From Halorussus vallis (GTDB lineage Archaea; Halobacteriota; Halobacteria; Halobacteriales; Haladaptataceae): a stretch of DNA of 64,000 nt. The DNA lies in NCBI RefSeq assembly GCF_024138165.1, contig NZ_CP100000.1:3286001-3350000 (forward strand), given 5' to 3'. Under the pieces are notes generated by a model that worked only from the letters and a program-made list of their open reading frames with translations, was not told the DNA's origin and did no database searches. This document shows, in pieces, positions 8,852-17,719 of this stretch. Each line of letters opens with the position of its first letter. The stretch's first letter is position 1. A program made the position numbers and the translations under genes.

Positions 8852-9127
8852 CTACGTCTCCGGCCGGGTCCGCAGCAGAATCTCGTCGTCATCGACCACG
8901 TCCACCCAGCCCTCCCGGAGCGCGAAGGCGTCCTCGTCGGGTTCGGCGTCGCCCCACCCGAGTTTCGCCTTGACCTCCGCGGCGAGGCTCGGTTCGGGTT
9001 CGACGTAGGCGGTCCCGTCGCGCACGTCGACCACGACGCCGATCTTCTCGTCGTCGGCGTTGATAACCGTCTTGCCCTCGTCGGTTTCGTCGAACTCCAT
9101 GCGGTCGATTTCGACGGCCGCGCCCAT
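8852..9127 (-). CDS. PRC-barrel-like small protein
   Basis: 91 acidic residues: GKTVINADDEKIGVVVDVRDGTAYVEPEP reads like the beta strands of a PRC-barrel, followed by a short helix and a C-terminal strand pair (VDVVDDDEILLRT). It shares the GKTV-DxEGxxxGxV layout with the next gene on the same strand, so these are likely neighbouring paralogues. The function of free-standing PRC-barrel proteins in haloarchaea is unknown; RNA or protein binding has been suggested for the fold. Confidence 0.7.
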   Translation of the reverse strand: MGAAVEIDRMEFDETDEGKTVINADDEKIGVVVDVRDGTAYVEPEPSLAAEVKAKLGWGDAEPDEDAFALREGWVDVVDDDEILLRTRPET

Positions 9128-9262
9128 TACGGCTGTGGCCCTCGGGTCGTCGTCGCTCGTCCCTGGCGGTCGCCGCGGGCGAAGAAAAACGAGTCGAACT
9201 CGTGCGTCACCCGCGCGTTTGCGCCGACGGCGTCGGCGCGAACGCGCGGCCTCGACCGGAGT

Positions 9263-9505
9263 TCAGTAGTCCTCGGCCAACACGACCTCGTCGTCGGTTA
9301 TCTCGGCGATGCTCTCGTCGTCGAGCGCGTAGGTTTCGGACTCGGTGCCGCCGGACCCGAGTTCGGTCCGCATCTTCTCGACTGTCGACTCGTCGGCGCT
9401 GACCTGGGCGCGTCCGTGGGTCACCTCCGCCACCGTTCCGAGGCGCGTTCCCTCGCTGTCGACGACGGTCTTGCCCGTCTCGTCCTCGGTGAGTGCGACT
9501 GTCAT
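9263..9505 (-). CDS. PRC-barrel-like small protein
   Basis: 80 residues starting MTVALTEDETGKTVVDSEG. The frame runs further upstream, but only this ATG gives the conserved N-terminus seen in the paralogue at 8852-9127. Recognisable pattern: GKTVVDSEGTRLGTVAEV, GRAQVSAD, then SIAEITDDEVVLAEDY. CAAAATAG upstream could be its TATA box. Spacing of about 135 bp to the paralogue suggests separate transcription. Function unknown. Confidence 0.7.
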   Translation of the reverse strand: MTVALTEDETGKTVVDSEGTRLGTVAEVTHGRAQVSADESTVEKMRTELGSGGTESETYALDDESIAEITDDEVVLAEDY

Positions 9506-9620
9506 TGCGCCGCAAAATAGGGTGTCCCAACTCATTACGTCACCGGCCGGCGTCGCGGACGACCGGCGTCCGGCCCGTCTCGGCCGCACCCATTTAGTCG
9601 CGGGCGTCGTAGGCCGGAGC

Positions 9621-10355
9621 ATGTCAGCCGACGCGACGGCCGCCGCTCAGCGGTTCTACGGCCGGTGGTCCGACTTCTACGACCTGCTCGCGCGCTCGAC
9701 GCCCGGACTCGGCCGCCTGCGCGAGCGCGCCGCCGACGCGCTCGCGCTCGAACCGGGCGACACCGTGGTCGAGATGGGCTGTGGCACCGGCGCGAACTTC
9801 CCGCACCTCCGCCGACGCGTCGGCCCGGCGGGTCGCGTCGTCGGCGTCGACTTCACCCGCGGGATGCTCGAACGCGCCCGCTCGCGTTCCGAGGCGGCTT
9901 CGCCGCCTCGGAACGCGAGCGGGGAGCGAACCGACCCGCGAGCAGTCGACCGCGAGGGCTGGGAGAACGTCCACGTCGTGCAGGGGGACGCGACCGACGT
10001 CGAGTTCTGCGAGCCGCCGGACGCGATACTGGCCACCTTCGTCGTCGGGATGCTCGCCGACCCCGCGCGAGAGGTGCACCGCTGGGCCGACATGCTCGGG
10101 CCGGGCGGTAGTCTGGCGCTGTTGGACGCCGCACAGACGACTCGCTGGTTCGGCTGGCCCGTCAACCAGGCGTTCCGTGGGCTGGTCGTGGCCTCGGCGC
10201 CGGGCGACAGGAAGGACTACGCGGAGGCGCCGTGGACGATGCTCGACCGCCGGGTCGCCGACGCGCGCGCCGCGCTCCGCGAGCGCGCGTCGGCGACGAC
10301 CCACACCGAACACGCGCTCGGCGTGGTGCGGGTGACGGGCGGGCGAATCGAGTAG
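9621..10355 (+). CDS. class I SAM-dependent methyltransferase
   Basis: 244 residues. The SAM-binding motif VVEMGCGTGANF lies at about 46-57, followed by VVGVDFTRGML (motif II), VVQGDATDVEF (motif III) and the post-motif GPGGSLALLD. The substrate cannot be told; the family includes ubiquinone/menaquinone-like and phospholipid methyltransferases. Residues about 86-101 (SRSEAASPPRNASGER) come from a perfect palindrome inserted between motifs II and III, in a loop where length varies in the family. The start is the ATG at 9621, since the frame upstream lacks methyltransferase character. Confidence 0.85.
   Translation: MSADATAAAQRFYGRWSDFYDLLARSTPGLGRLRERAADALALEPGDTVVEMGCGTGANFPHLRRRVGPAGRVVGVDFTRGMLERARSRSEAASPPRNASGERTDPRAVDREGWENVHVVQGDATDVEFCEPPDAILATFVVGMLADPAREVHRWADMLGPGGSLALLDAAQTTRWFGWPVNQAFRGLVVASAPGDRKDYAEAPWTMLDRRVADARAALRERASATTHTEHALGVVRVTGGRIE
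9877..9923. repeat. perfect palindrome inside the methyltransferase gene
   Basis: Arms of 22 bp (9877-9898 and 9902-9923) are exact reverse complements around the 3-nt loop TTC. The arm begins CCCGCTCGCG. It preserves the reading frame and encodes part of a loop. The TTC loop and the CCCGCTCGCG start recall hairpins elsewhere in the window. Confidence 0.9.
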
Positions 10356-10372
10356 CGACCCGGGGACCGTCC

Positions 10373-11122
10373 TCAGTCGAGGTCGCCGCCCCGAATCGCT
10401 CGTTCGGCCGCTTCGAGCGCCGCCTCGCGGTCGAACGACGCGACGATAGCCCGCAGTTCCTCGTCGCTCGCGTCCCGAAGGTCGCGGGCGTGTTCGGTCA
10501 TTCTCGGCACGGCGCGGATGACGTTGTCCACGATGGGAATCGTCGCGCTCCGGGCCGACCGCGACATCGGGTTCAGGTCGATCACGATTTCGGTCTTGCC
10601 CATCTCGGCCAGCGCCTCCGCCCGGTCGCCGTCCTCCAGGGGCACGACCACGACGTCGGCCTCGTAGATGCCCTCGGCGTCGACCTTCGCGCGCTCGTGC
10701 TCGATGCCCGGGATGCGGGCGTCGGCCGCCAGGCCGAGGACCTCCGCCGCGCCGTGGTCCCGGAGGTGGTCGGCGATAGCTCGCATCCGTTCTTCGGTCC
10801 GGTTGAACAGGTTCACCTCGATTGCCGCGCCGGTGGCCTCCGCGAGCGCGACCACCTCTTCCGGGACCAGCGCGGCGAGGTTGCCGTTGACCGAGAGCAC
10901 CGGCTTTTCGGCCAGCAGCAACTGGGCCGCGGCCGCGCGCTCGGCCTCGTCGGCGCTCTCGGTGGTTTCCTCGCCGAGGAGGTAGTCGAAGGCCTCGCCG
11001 CGGCCCTGCGCGATGAGTCCCTGCTTGCTCGTGATGCCCTTCTCGACGCCCTCCTCGATTCGGTGGCGCGTCAGCAGCGACTCGTAGCGCGGGTGGTCCT
11101 CCGGAATCTCCACGTCGCTCAT
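10373..11122 (-). CDS. 4-phosphopantoate--beta-alanine ligase
   Basis: 249 residues. Belongs to the archaeal family (formerly DUF137) that joins 4-phosphopantoate and beta-alanine to give 4'-phosphopantothenate in CoA synthesis. Seen: HPRYESLLTRHRIEEG near the N-terminus, LSVNGNLAAL, VNLFNRTEERM, and IVIDLNPMSRSA with TIPIVDNVIRA near the C-terminus. The preceding gene in the pathway, pantoate kinase, lies upstream on the same strand. A 434-bp gap holding a structured repeat separates the two. The gene ends 18 bp from the convergent methyltransferase. Confidence 0.9.
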   Translation of the reverse strand: MSDVEIPEDHPRYESLLTRHRIEEGVEKGITSKQGLIAQGRGEAFDYLLGEETTESADEAERAAAAQLLLAEKPVLSVNGNLAALVPEEVVALAEATGAAIEVNLFNRTEERMRAIADHLRDHGAAEVLGLAADARIPGIEHERAKVDAEGIYEADVVVVPLEDGDRAEALAEMGKTEIVIDLNPMSRSARSATIPIVDNVIRAVPRMTEHARDLRDASDEELRAIVASFDREAALEAAERAIRGGDLD

Positions 11123-11265
11123 ACTCGGGTCTCCGCAGGGACGCGGGAAAAATCAGTCCATCTCCAGCGCAAGCGCGCACCTTCGAGTGTCGGCGTAACC
11201 GCGAAGGAGAACGTTTCCGACCGCTCGTTACGGAATACGACTACGACCGCGAACGAGAACGCTTC

Positions 11266-11510
11266 GAAAGCCCCCACCCGCTCGCGGTCGCTGGCCGGGA
11301 TATCCGGGTCGGGCCTCGCTCTGCGGCTTCGCCGCTCTGCCTCGCGGTTGCCCTCGCTGTCGCTCGGACAACCGCGCGTGCGGCCCTCCCCGAATAGTGG
11401 CCCGCCCAGGCGACCACGTCCTTCGGACGCGAGCGGGCGGCCCCTTTCAGTCCCACCTGCCGGCTGGTTAGTGGAGCGCTTCCGGTGGATTGTGTCACCG
11501 AGCGCCTTCC
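11266..11510 (-). repeat. structured repeat, full copy 3 (expanded apex)
   Basis: The core runs 11448 down to 11266 (183 nt), with the 5' box to about 11510. On the minus strand: 5' box GGTGGGACTGAAAGG, outer helix GCCCGCTCGCG/CGCGAGCGGG, side hairpin CGTCC-GAA-GGACG, and long arm GGTCGCCTGGGCGGG paired with CCCGGCCAGCGACC. The apex is enlarged by about 60 nt and still ends in GCGGC-GAA-GCCGC. Conserved CTATTC and GGATAT are present. It starts 109 nt after the pantoate kinase stop on the same strand. Confidence 0.85.
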
Positions 11511-11556
11511 GTGGACTGTCCGACCGAGTACTCATCGTCCGACGCTTCGCGCCGAC

Positions 11557-12393
11557 CTACTCCGTCATCAGGGTCGCGCCTGTCGGATGTATCTCGCAGG
11601 TCTCGGCGTCGTAGCCCGCGTCGGTCAGTCCCGTTCCGAGCGCGAAGACCGTCTCGCCGAGCATCGCCATCGCGGCCTCGCCGCCCTCGTCGTGCACGTC
11701 TTCGAGGACCGCGCGCACGTCGTCGGTGAGCAGGCCCGCCTCCTGGGCGAACTCCTGAGAGGCGTCGACGAACGTCTGGAGCGTCGGCTCTTCGACCAAC
11801 CGAACCAGCATGTCGACGCCGACACGCGAGAGCCGGGAAGTGTCGCCCGAGAGCACCGACTCCGTCGAGCGCTCGCCGAGGGTGAGATACTCCACGCGCG
11901 ACCGAGCGGGCACGCCGTCGAGTCGGCCGTAATCGGGCGCGCCGGGGTCGAGTCGGACCGGGACGCCGCCGCGGGCCTGGGCGACCACGTCGCCGAGTCC
12001 GGTGCCGGCCTCGACCTCCGCGGCGTGGGCGACCGCGACCAGTTCGTTCTCCGAGCGCCGGCAGTCGAAGGCGGCGTTGGCGGCCAGCGCGGTGCCGAGC
12101 GCGGCCGCGCCCGAGACGCCGAAGCCCGCGCCGACCGGGAGGTCCGTGCTGGCGGTCACCCGGGCCTCGACGTCGAGGTCGTCCAGCACGCGGGTCACCG
12201 CCTCGAAGGCGGCGGGTTCGTCGTTCAGTTGCATCGCCGTCTCCTCGGCCGCCTCGACCGTCACCGTCACGCCGTCCGAGAGGGCCACCCCCGCGCCGCG
12301 CGACCCCGCTTGCTCGGGGTCGTCGTCCTCGTGGACGCTGAAGAAGCCGGTAACGTGGCCCGGCACGAACGCCCGCGCCGACTCGTCGTTCAT
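11557..12393 (-). CDS. pantoate kinase (GHMP family)
   Basis: 278 residues from the ATG at 12393, where GTTAAAAGC upstream gives a TATA box at about -27. Phosphorylates pantoate with ATP in archaeal CoA synthesis. The GHMP kinase ATP loop is seen as DLPVGAGFGVSGAAALGTAL (about 90-109). The N-terminus ARAFVPGHVTGFFSVHE is typical of archaeal pantoate kinases. The C-terminus has EIHPTGATLM. The following pathway gene lies downstream on the same strand beyond a structured repeat. Confidence 0.9.
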   Translation of the reverse strand: MNDESARAFVPGHVTGFFSVHEDDDPEQAGSRGAGVALSDGVTVTVEAAEETAMQLNDEPAAFEAVTRVLDDLDVEARVTASTDLPVGAGFGVSGAAALGTALAANAAFDCRRSENELVAVAHAAEVEAGTGLGDVVAQARGGVPVRLDPGAPDYGRLDGVPARSRVEYLTLGERSTESVLSGDTSRLSRVGVDMLVRLVEEPTLQTFVDASQEFAQEAGLLTDDVRAVLEDVHDEGGEAAMAMLGETVFALGTGLTDAGYDAETCEIHPTGATLMTE

Positions 12394-12580
12394 GAGTCGG
12401 GGTGGGCACCGCTCGCTTTTAACGGTTACATATCGCGACGCGTATCGTAACGGTGGGGCGTCGTCGCACGGTACCGCGGTCGCGTCGGAGCGCGGTCCCG
12501 CCACATCCGATTTCGCCGTGGCCGCCAGTCTCTTGGGGCAATTCCACCTAGCTAGGCCACTCGATGGAAGGTTGGTATCC

Positions 12581-13438
12581 GTGAGCTCCGGACCGAGTGG
12601 AAACGATTCGTCGCCGACCTCGTACCGCGAGATACTGATACTCGAAATCGAGGAGGGGTTGAGCCAACTCCAACGGCCGACGTCCGGGCTGTTTCTCTCG
12701 GGGCTGTCGGCGGGGCTGGACATCGGTTTCGGGCCGTTCCTGATGGCGGTGGTGCTGACGATGAGCCAGGGCGCGTTCTCCGAACCGCTGACCGGTATCC
12801 TGCTTGCGAACGCCTACGCGGTCGGTTTCATCTTCGTGGTCGTGGGTCGGTCCGAGCTGTTCACCGAGCACACCACACTCGCGGTCGTTCCGGTGCTCAA
12901 CGGCCAGGCCTCGCTCCGGAGCCTCGCGAGGCTCTGGACCGTCATCTACGTCTCGAACCTCATCGGCGGCGCGCTGTTCGCCGCGCTGGCGGTCTACGTC
13001 GGTCCCGGACTCGAGACGGTCCACCGGGGGGCGTTCGTGGAACTGTCCCGCGACCTCGTGAAGTACTCGTGGTCCATCACGCTCCTCGCGGGCATCTTGG
13101 CCGGGTGGATGATGGGGCTGATGACGTGGCTGGTCGCCGCCGGCCAGAACACCATCAGCCAGGCCGCGTTCGTCTGGCTGGTCGCGGTCGCCATCGGCAT
13201 CAGCCACCTGCCCCACTCCATCGCGGGGAGCGTGGAGGTCCTCATGGGGATGTTCGTCAGCGACAGCATCTCGGTCTGGGACTTCTTCGACTTCCTGCTG
13301 TGGAGCACCATCGGCAACGCCGTCGGCGGCACCATCTTCGTCGGCCTGTTGAAGTACGGCCACGGCGTCCGCTCCGGCACGACGAAGGAGGAGATCGAGG
13401 TGTCGGTGGACGGCGAGGAGCGGGAACAGCGGATGTGA
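12581..13438 (+). CDS. formate/nitrite transporter family channel
   Basis: 285 residues from the GTG at 12581; a TTG at 12572 is also possible. After a polar N-terminus of about 35 residues it has six hydrophobic helices. FNT features include LSGLSAGLDIGFGP in helix 1, the FVVVGRSELFTEHT segment after helix 2, and AAGQNTISQ and GISHLPHSIAGSVE in the later half. The family passes formate, nitrite or hydrosulfide as anions or with protons; the substrate is not decidable here. Short palindrome CCTAGCTAGG (12547-12556) lies 25 bp upstream, a possible operator. Confidence 0.9.
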   Translation: MSSGPSGNDSSPTSYREILILEIEEGLSQLQRPTSGLFLSGLSAGLDIGFGPFLMAVVLTMSQGAFSEPLTGILLANAYAVGFIFVVVGRSELFTEHTTLAVVPVLNGQASLRSLARLWTVIYVSNLIGGALFAALAVYVGPGLETVHRGAFVELSRDLVKYSWSITLLAGILAGWMMGLMTWLVAAGQNTISQAAFVWLVAVAIGISHLPHSIAGSVEVLMGMFVSDSISVWDFFDFLLWSTIGNAVGGTIFVGLLKYGHGVRSGTTKEEIEVSVDGEEREQRM

Positions 13439-13575
13439 GCCTCGTTCGTCTTCCGTTTCGTGGCTCGGTCGAAACGCGCTAAACCGCCGGTTCGCACGGC
13501 GAGGATTTGGCCGCAGAAGCCCCAGTAAGCGAGAGTAGAGATAGAAACGAGAGTGGTGAGTCGTGAGTCGCCAGC

Positions 13576-14877
13576 CTACGGGCTCAGGCGCTGGCGGTCC
13601 CGCGGGAAGAGGACGGCTTCGCGGATGTTCTCCAGGCCGAGCATCGTCATGACGAGGCGCTCGCCGCCGAGCCCCCAGCCGGCGTGGGGCGGCATGCCGT
13701 ACTTGAACATCTTGGTGTAGTAGTCGAACGCCTCGGGGTCGAGGCCCTGCTGTTCGAAGCCCTCCACCAGCTTCTCGTAGCGGTGTTCACGCTGGCCACC
13801 CGAGACGAGTTCCATCGTCGGGTGCATCATGTCGAAGCCGGTCGACAGTTCGGGGTCGTCGTCGTGGTCCTTGATGTAGAACGGCTTGATTTCGCTGGGC
13901 CAGTCGGTGATGAAGTAGTGCTCGCCGACGTCGTCGCCCAGCGCCTTCTCGCCCTCGGTGGGCAGGTCGTCGCCCCAGACCAACTGCTCGTCGAGTTCGC
14001 CGGTGGCGTTGATGCGCTCGATGGCCTCCTCGTAGGTGAGTCGCGGGAAGTCGCCCGACGGCGCCTCGAAGTCCTCGTAGCCGAGCGCTTCGAGTTCGCG
14101 CTGGCAGTTCTCGGCGACGCCCTCGTAGGCCGCCTTCACGACCGTCTCGCAGGCGTCCATCGCGTCGGTGTGGTCGAAGAAGGCGCTCTCGAAGTCGATG
14201 GAGGTCGCCTCGTTCAGGTGCCGGGGCGTGTTGTGCTCCTCGGCGCGGAAGATGGGGCCGACCTCGAAGACGCGTTCGAGTCCGGAGCCGACCATCAGCT
14301 GCTTGAACAGTTGGGGCGACTGGTTCATGAACGCTTCCTGGCCGAAGTAGGTGATGGGGAACAGTTCGGTGCCGCCCTCGGTGCCGGTCGCGACGATCTT
14401 CGGCGTGTTGATCTCGGTTGCACCGAGGTCGCGGAAGGCGTCTCGAACGGAGCGCAGGACCTCGGCGCGAATCTCGAAGATGGCCTGCTCTTCCTCCTTG
14501 CGGAGGTCGAGCGTGCGGTTGTCGAGTCGGGTCGAGAGGTCGGCGTCGACCTTGCCCGAGGGGTCGAGGGGCAGTTCGGGGTCGGCGGGCGCGACGACCT
14601 CCAGGCTCTCGGGGACGATCTCGACGTCGGTCGGCGCGCGGGGTTCCTCCTCGACGTCGCCGGTGACCTTCACGACGCTCTCGCGGGAGACGTTCAGGCC
14701 CGTCTCCACGAGGTCGTCGTCCATCTCGTCTTTCTCGAACTTCACCTGAATCTTGCCGGTGGTGTCCCGGACGATGAGGAAGGCGATGCCGCCGAGGTCT
14801 CGAATCTCGTGCGCCCAACCCGCGACCGTGACCGCGTCGCCGGGTTCGGCGTCCGCTGTGTAGGTTCGGTCTTCCAT
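13576..14877 (-). CDS. aspS: aspartyl-tRNA synthetase
   Basis: 433 residues from the ATG at 14877; the frame opens 13 codons earlier, but TTTAAGA lies 27 nt before this ATG. Charges tRNA with aspartate. The OB-fold anticodon domain occupies about 1-105 ([21 protein letters not shown]). The class II catalytic core has motif 2 [14 protein letters not shown] and motif 3 [11 protein letters not shown]. The length and short archaeal form are typical. A gatB gene in the window would fit a non-discriminating enzyme making Asp-tRNA(Asn), but that is inference. Confidence 0.95.
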   Translation of the reverse strand: MEDRTYTADAEPGDAVTVAGWAHEIRDLGGIAFLIVRDTTGKIQVKFEKDEMDDDLVETGLNVSRESVVKVTGDVEEEPRAPTDVEIVPESLEVVAPADPELPLDPSGKVDADLSTRLDNRTLDLRKEEEQAIFEIRAEVLRSVRDAFRDLGATEINTPKIVATGTEGGTELFPITYFGQEAFMNQSPQLFKQLMVGSGLERVFEVGPIFRAEEHNTPRHLNEATSIDFESAFFDHTDAMDACETVVKAAYEGVAENCQRELEALGYEDFEAPSGDFPRLTYEEAIERINATGELDEQLVWGDDLPTEGEKALGDDVGEHYFITDWPSEIKPFYIKDHDDDPELSTGFDMMHPTMELVSGGQREHRYEKLVEGFEQQGLDPEAFDYYTKMFKYGMPPHAGWGLGGERLVMTMLGLENIREAVLFPRDRQRLSP

Positions 14878-15040
14878 GAGTACTGATTTCTGCGGCGTTC
14901 TCTTAAACGCCGTCATTTCGTCGGAAGGAAATCGCGCCGTTAGCCACGTAGCTGTTGCGGAGGCGTGGGAACGCGTAGCGCACGATGCGCCACGCGTTCG
15001 CCATCGTCGCGGCCGGTTCCCCGTCGAACTGTCCGACGCC

Positions 15041-15652
15041 CTACTCCGCGGCGTCCCGGACCATCCCGGCCGCGAGCGTCGCGATGAACTCCTCGCGGAC
15101 GGCCTCGTAGTACTCGTCGTCGTGGAAGTCCTCGCGGTGGTACGGCAGGAACTTCGCGACGCCGAGGACCCCGGCGAGCACGTCGACGTCCGCCTCGCGG
15201 ATTCGGCCCTCCTCGCGCCACCGTTCGAGGTACGGCGCGAGGAACGCCACCGACTGCTCGCGCCGACCCCGCATCTCGGCGTCGGTGAACTGCTCGGTGA
15301 GTCGCCGGAGGTCGTCGTCGACCACGAGGCGGTGGACCAGCGGGTTCGTCTCCATCGAGTCGCACAGCAGGGTGAGGAAGGCGACGATGGCCTCCTCGGG
15401 GTCGTCCTCGGCCTCGAACGACTCGGCGATGATATCCTCGGCGAGTCGCTCGCCCTCCTCCTGCATGATCTCGAAGTAGAGACGCTCCTTCGAGTCGTAG
15501 AACTGGTAAAAGGTGCTGTTGGCGATGTCGACCGGGTCGGTGAGGTCGGCGATGGTTGTCTTCTCCAGTCCGTAACGGGTGAAGAGGTCGCGGCCGGTTT
15601 CGCGTAATTGTTCGCGTATCCGCTCGCGCTCGTCGTCGCCGAATCCCCTCAT
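15041..15652 (-). CDS. TetR family transcription regulator
   Basis: 203 residues. The N-terminal helix-turn-helix reads [36 protein letters not shown], with the canonical FYxFYxSKExL ending. The remainder is a helical ligand-binding domain with [15 protein letters not shown] near the C-terminus. It is the last gene of an ABC exporter operon on the minus strand and likely represses it. The stop codon of a low-complexity frame upstream overlaps its ATG as ATGA. Confidence 0.9.
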   Translation of the reverse strand: MRGFGDDERERIREQLRETGRDLFTRYGLEKTTIADLTDPVDIANSTFYQFYDSKERLYFEIMQEEGERLAEDIIAESFEAEDDPEEAIVAFLTLLCDSMETNPLVHRLVVDDDLRRLTEQFTDAEMRGRREQSVAFLAPYLERWREEGRIREADVDVLAGVLGVAKFLPYHREDFHDDEYYEAVREEFIATLAAGMVRDAAE

Positions 15653-15659
15653 CGTCGTC

Positions 15660-15812
15660 CCCCGGGTGCGCTCGGCGTCTCGACGTCGGTCGTCTCGTCC
15701 TTCGTCGTCGCGTCTCTCGGTTTTGCGTCGTTCGATGTTGCGTCCTTCACGTTCCCGTCCTTCGGTTTCGTTCCCTTCGCTTTCGCGTCCTTCGCCTTCA
15801 CGTCGTTCACTC
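15660..15812 (-). repeat. low-complexity tandem repeats (Lys/Asp/Ala-rich open frame)
   Basis: About ten imperfect copies of a roughly 15-nt unit (plus strand GCGTCCTTCGCNTTC) fill the gap between the permease and tetR genes. On the minus strand they stay in frame for about 53 codons from a GTG near 15810. They read VNDVKAKDAKAKGTKPKD and onward, and the frame stops in the ATGA that starts tetR. It may be a real small protein or a coupling leader, or just expanded DNA. Lysine-rich composition is unlike the local proteome. Confidence 0.55.
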
Positions 15813-15847
15813 TCCGGTCGTCGGATTTCGGTGGCTCGGTTCGGACC

Positions 15848-16648
15848 TCACGCGATGTCCACCCGGCGGAACCACCACGCGCTGACCGCGACGAGCGCGG
15901 CCGTACCGACGAGCAGGACCGCCGCGCCCGCCCAGTCGTACTCACCGCTTACCAGTACCGTGGTCGGGTCGTAGTACCGCATGGGGCTGATGGCACCCAG
16001 CCACGCCAGGTCGGCGGCCGAACTGATGGATTCCAGCAGGAACAGCGCGAACACCGCGCCCAGACCGCCCCGCTTGGCGACGTCGGCCTCGTCGAAGAGC
16101 ACCGACAGTAGCAGGCCGATGCCCCCGCAGGCCAGCAGGTACGGCACCGACAGCAGGTGGACCATCACCAGGTCGGCGACCGCCACGGACTCGCCGATGG
16201 CGGCCACGCCGACGTACACCGCCGCGCCCACGATCAGGTTGAGCGCGAGCACGCCCGGCACCAGCGAGAGGAACTTGCCGACGACGACCGACCGCCGGGA
16301 AACCGGCGCGGCCAGCAGGACGTCCATCCGGTCGCGCTCGACGTCGCCGGCGATGAGGCCGCCGGCCTGGTAGGCGACGTAGATGCCGAGCATCAGCAGC
16401 CAGAAGAACTGGTAGAGTTCGACGGCCAGGAACCCCTCGATGGTCGAGAGCGGAATCGCGCCGGTCGCGCCGAACGCCGCCTTCATCGCGGGCGGCAGGC
16501 TCTCCCAGTAGGCGTCGAGGTCGACGCCCGACGACGCCATCGACGGGAACAGCGCGACGAACAGCAGCGACATCACCGCGAGCAGTCCCGCGACGACGAG
16601 CACACCCTTCAGCTTTCGCTCGGCCTCGTATTGGGCGATTTCACGCAT
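15848..16648 (-). CDS. ABC-2 type transporter permease
   Basis: 266 residues from the ATG at 16648, chosen because a perfect Shine-Dalgarno GGAGGTGA lies 5 nt upstream. A GTG at 16657 would bury that site. Six hydrophobic segments are visible: GVLVVAGLLAVMSLLFVAL at about 15-35, FFWLLMLGIYVAYQ, VLALNLIVGAAVYVG, LLACGGIGLLLSVLF, and others. Its start lies inside the end of the ATPase gene (8-nt overlap), so the two are translationally coupled. Together they form a two-gene exporter or a membrane-remodelling ABC system of unknown substrate. Confidence 0.9.
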   Translation of the reverse strand: MREIAQYEAERKLKGVLVVAGLLAVMSLLFVALFPSMASSGVDLDAYWESLPPAMKAAFGATGAIPLSTIEGFLAVELYQFFWLLMLGIYVAYQAGGLIAGDVERDRMDVLLAAPVSRRSVVVGKFLSLVPGVLALNLIVGAAVYVGVAAIGESVAVADLVMVHLLSVPYLLACGGIGLLLSVLFDEADVAKRGGLGAVFALFLLESISSAADLAWLGAISPMRYYDPTTVLVSGEYDWAGAAVLLVGTAALVAVSAWWFRRVDIA

Positions 16649-17663
16649 CGTCGTCACCTCCGTTAGACGCAGTCTGACGCGCTTCGGACTCGTCTTCCGA
16701 ACCGCCGGTAGTCGAGACGGCGGGCGACGCGGTCGGCGAGTCGTCGGTCGGCAGGTCCGTCGCCGCCTCCGCGGCGTCGCCGACGTCTCCGTCGTCGTAG
16801 AACCGCATGAACACGTCCTCCAGCGGCGCTTCGTCTATTTCGAGGTCCCGAACGCTGTAGCCCCGGAGGTGGTCCAGGAGGGTGTCGAACTCGCCGGTGA
16901 ACATGAACGCGGCCTCGCCGTCGCTCGCCTCGAGGTCGTGGACGCCCGCGAGGTCGAAGTCCGCGGGGTCGAGCGCCCCCTCGACGCTGACCTCGACGCG
17001 CTTGCCGCTCCGGTGGAGCAGGGTTTCGATCTCTTCGAGCGCGACGAGTTCGCCCCGGCGGATGATGCCCACGCGGTCGCAGACCCGCCGCACCTCGCTC
17101 AGGATGTGGCTCGAGAAGAAGAACGTCGTGCCGCGCTCCTTCTCGGCCTCGATGAACTCGTAGAAGCGGTCCTGCATCAGCGGGTCCAGCCCCGAGGTCG
17201 GTTCGTCCATGATGACGAGGTCGGGGTCGTGCATGAACGCCAGCACGATGGCGAGTTTCTGGACGTTCCCGCGGGAGTACTCGCCGACCTCGCGGTCGAC
17301 CGGCGCGTCGAACGTCTCCAGCAGTTCGGCGCTCCGCTCGTCGCCCTTGAGTTCGGCGTGGTACTCCACGATGCGGCGGCCGGTGACCCCCTCGTCGAGT
17401 CCGGGGTCGCTCGGCAGGTAGCCGATGCGGCGCTTGGCCTCGATGAGGTCGGCCTCGTCGGTCACGTCTCGGCCGAGCACGGTGGCCTCGCCCGCGGTGG
17501 GCGCGATGAACCCCAGCAGGGTTCGGATGGTCGTCGTCTTTCCCGCGCCGTTCGGCCCGAGGTAGCCGAACACCTCGCCCTCCTCCACCTCGAAGGAGAG
17601 GTCCTCGATGCCCCGCGTGTCGCCGTAGAACTTCGTCAGGCCGTCGGCCGCTATCGCAGTCAT
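16641..17663 (-). CDS. ABC transporter ATP-binding protein
   Basis: 340 residues. Walker A GPNGAGKTTT (about 37-46), Q-loop region near RRIGYLPSD, signature EYSRGNVQKL in place of LSGGQ, Walker B LVIMDEPTSGLDP, and the switch histidine in FFFSSHILSE. The C-terminal 100 residues add a DUF4162-like region (LHRSGKRVEVSVEG) and then an acidic Ser/Thr/Asp tail of about 40 residues. It is paired with the downstream permease and a TetR regulator. The promoter is the CATATATTC box about 33 nt upstream. Confidence 0.9.
   Translation of the reverse strand: MTAIAADGLTKFYGDTRGIEDLSFEVEEGEVFGYLGPNGAGKTTTIRTLLGFIAPTAGEATVLGRDVTDEADLIEAKRRIGYLPSDPGLDEGVTGRRIVEYHAELKGDERSAELLETFDAPVDREVGEYSRGNVQKLAIVLAFMHDPDLVIMDEPTSGLDPLMQDRFYEFIEAEKERGTTFFFSSHILSEVRRVCDRVGIIRRGELVALEEIETLLHRSGKRVEVSVEGALDPADFDLAGVHDLEASDGEAAFMFTGEFDTLLDHLRGYSVRDLEIDEAPLEDVFMRFYDDGDVGDAAEAATDLPTDDSPTASPAVSTTGGSEDESEARQTASNGGDDDA
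16654..16661 (-). promoter_or_regulatory. strong Shine-Dalgarno of the permease gene
   Basis: Minus-strand GGAGGTGA is fully complementary to the haloarchaeal 16S rRNA 3' end and sits inside the last codons of the ATPase gene. It fixes the permease start at 16648. Such sites are expected for internal operon genes. Confidence 0.85.
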
Positions 17664-17667
17664 AGTT

Positions 17668-17719
17668 CTCTCGACTGAGAGTTAGGGGCGAGAATATATG
17701 AATGAATCGTTTTTTCATT
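17668..17719 (-). promoter_or_regulatory. promoter of the ABC operon with candidate TetR operators
   Basis: On the minus strand the TATA box is CATATATTC (17693-17700). Two inverted repeats flank it. AATGAA-N7-TTCATT (17701-17719) lies just upstream, and CTCTC-N4-GAGAG (17668-17681) lies near the expected start of transcription. Either could bind the TetR protein encoded at the end of the operon. The choice is inference. Confidence 0.55.
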
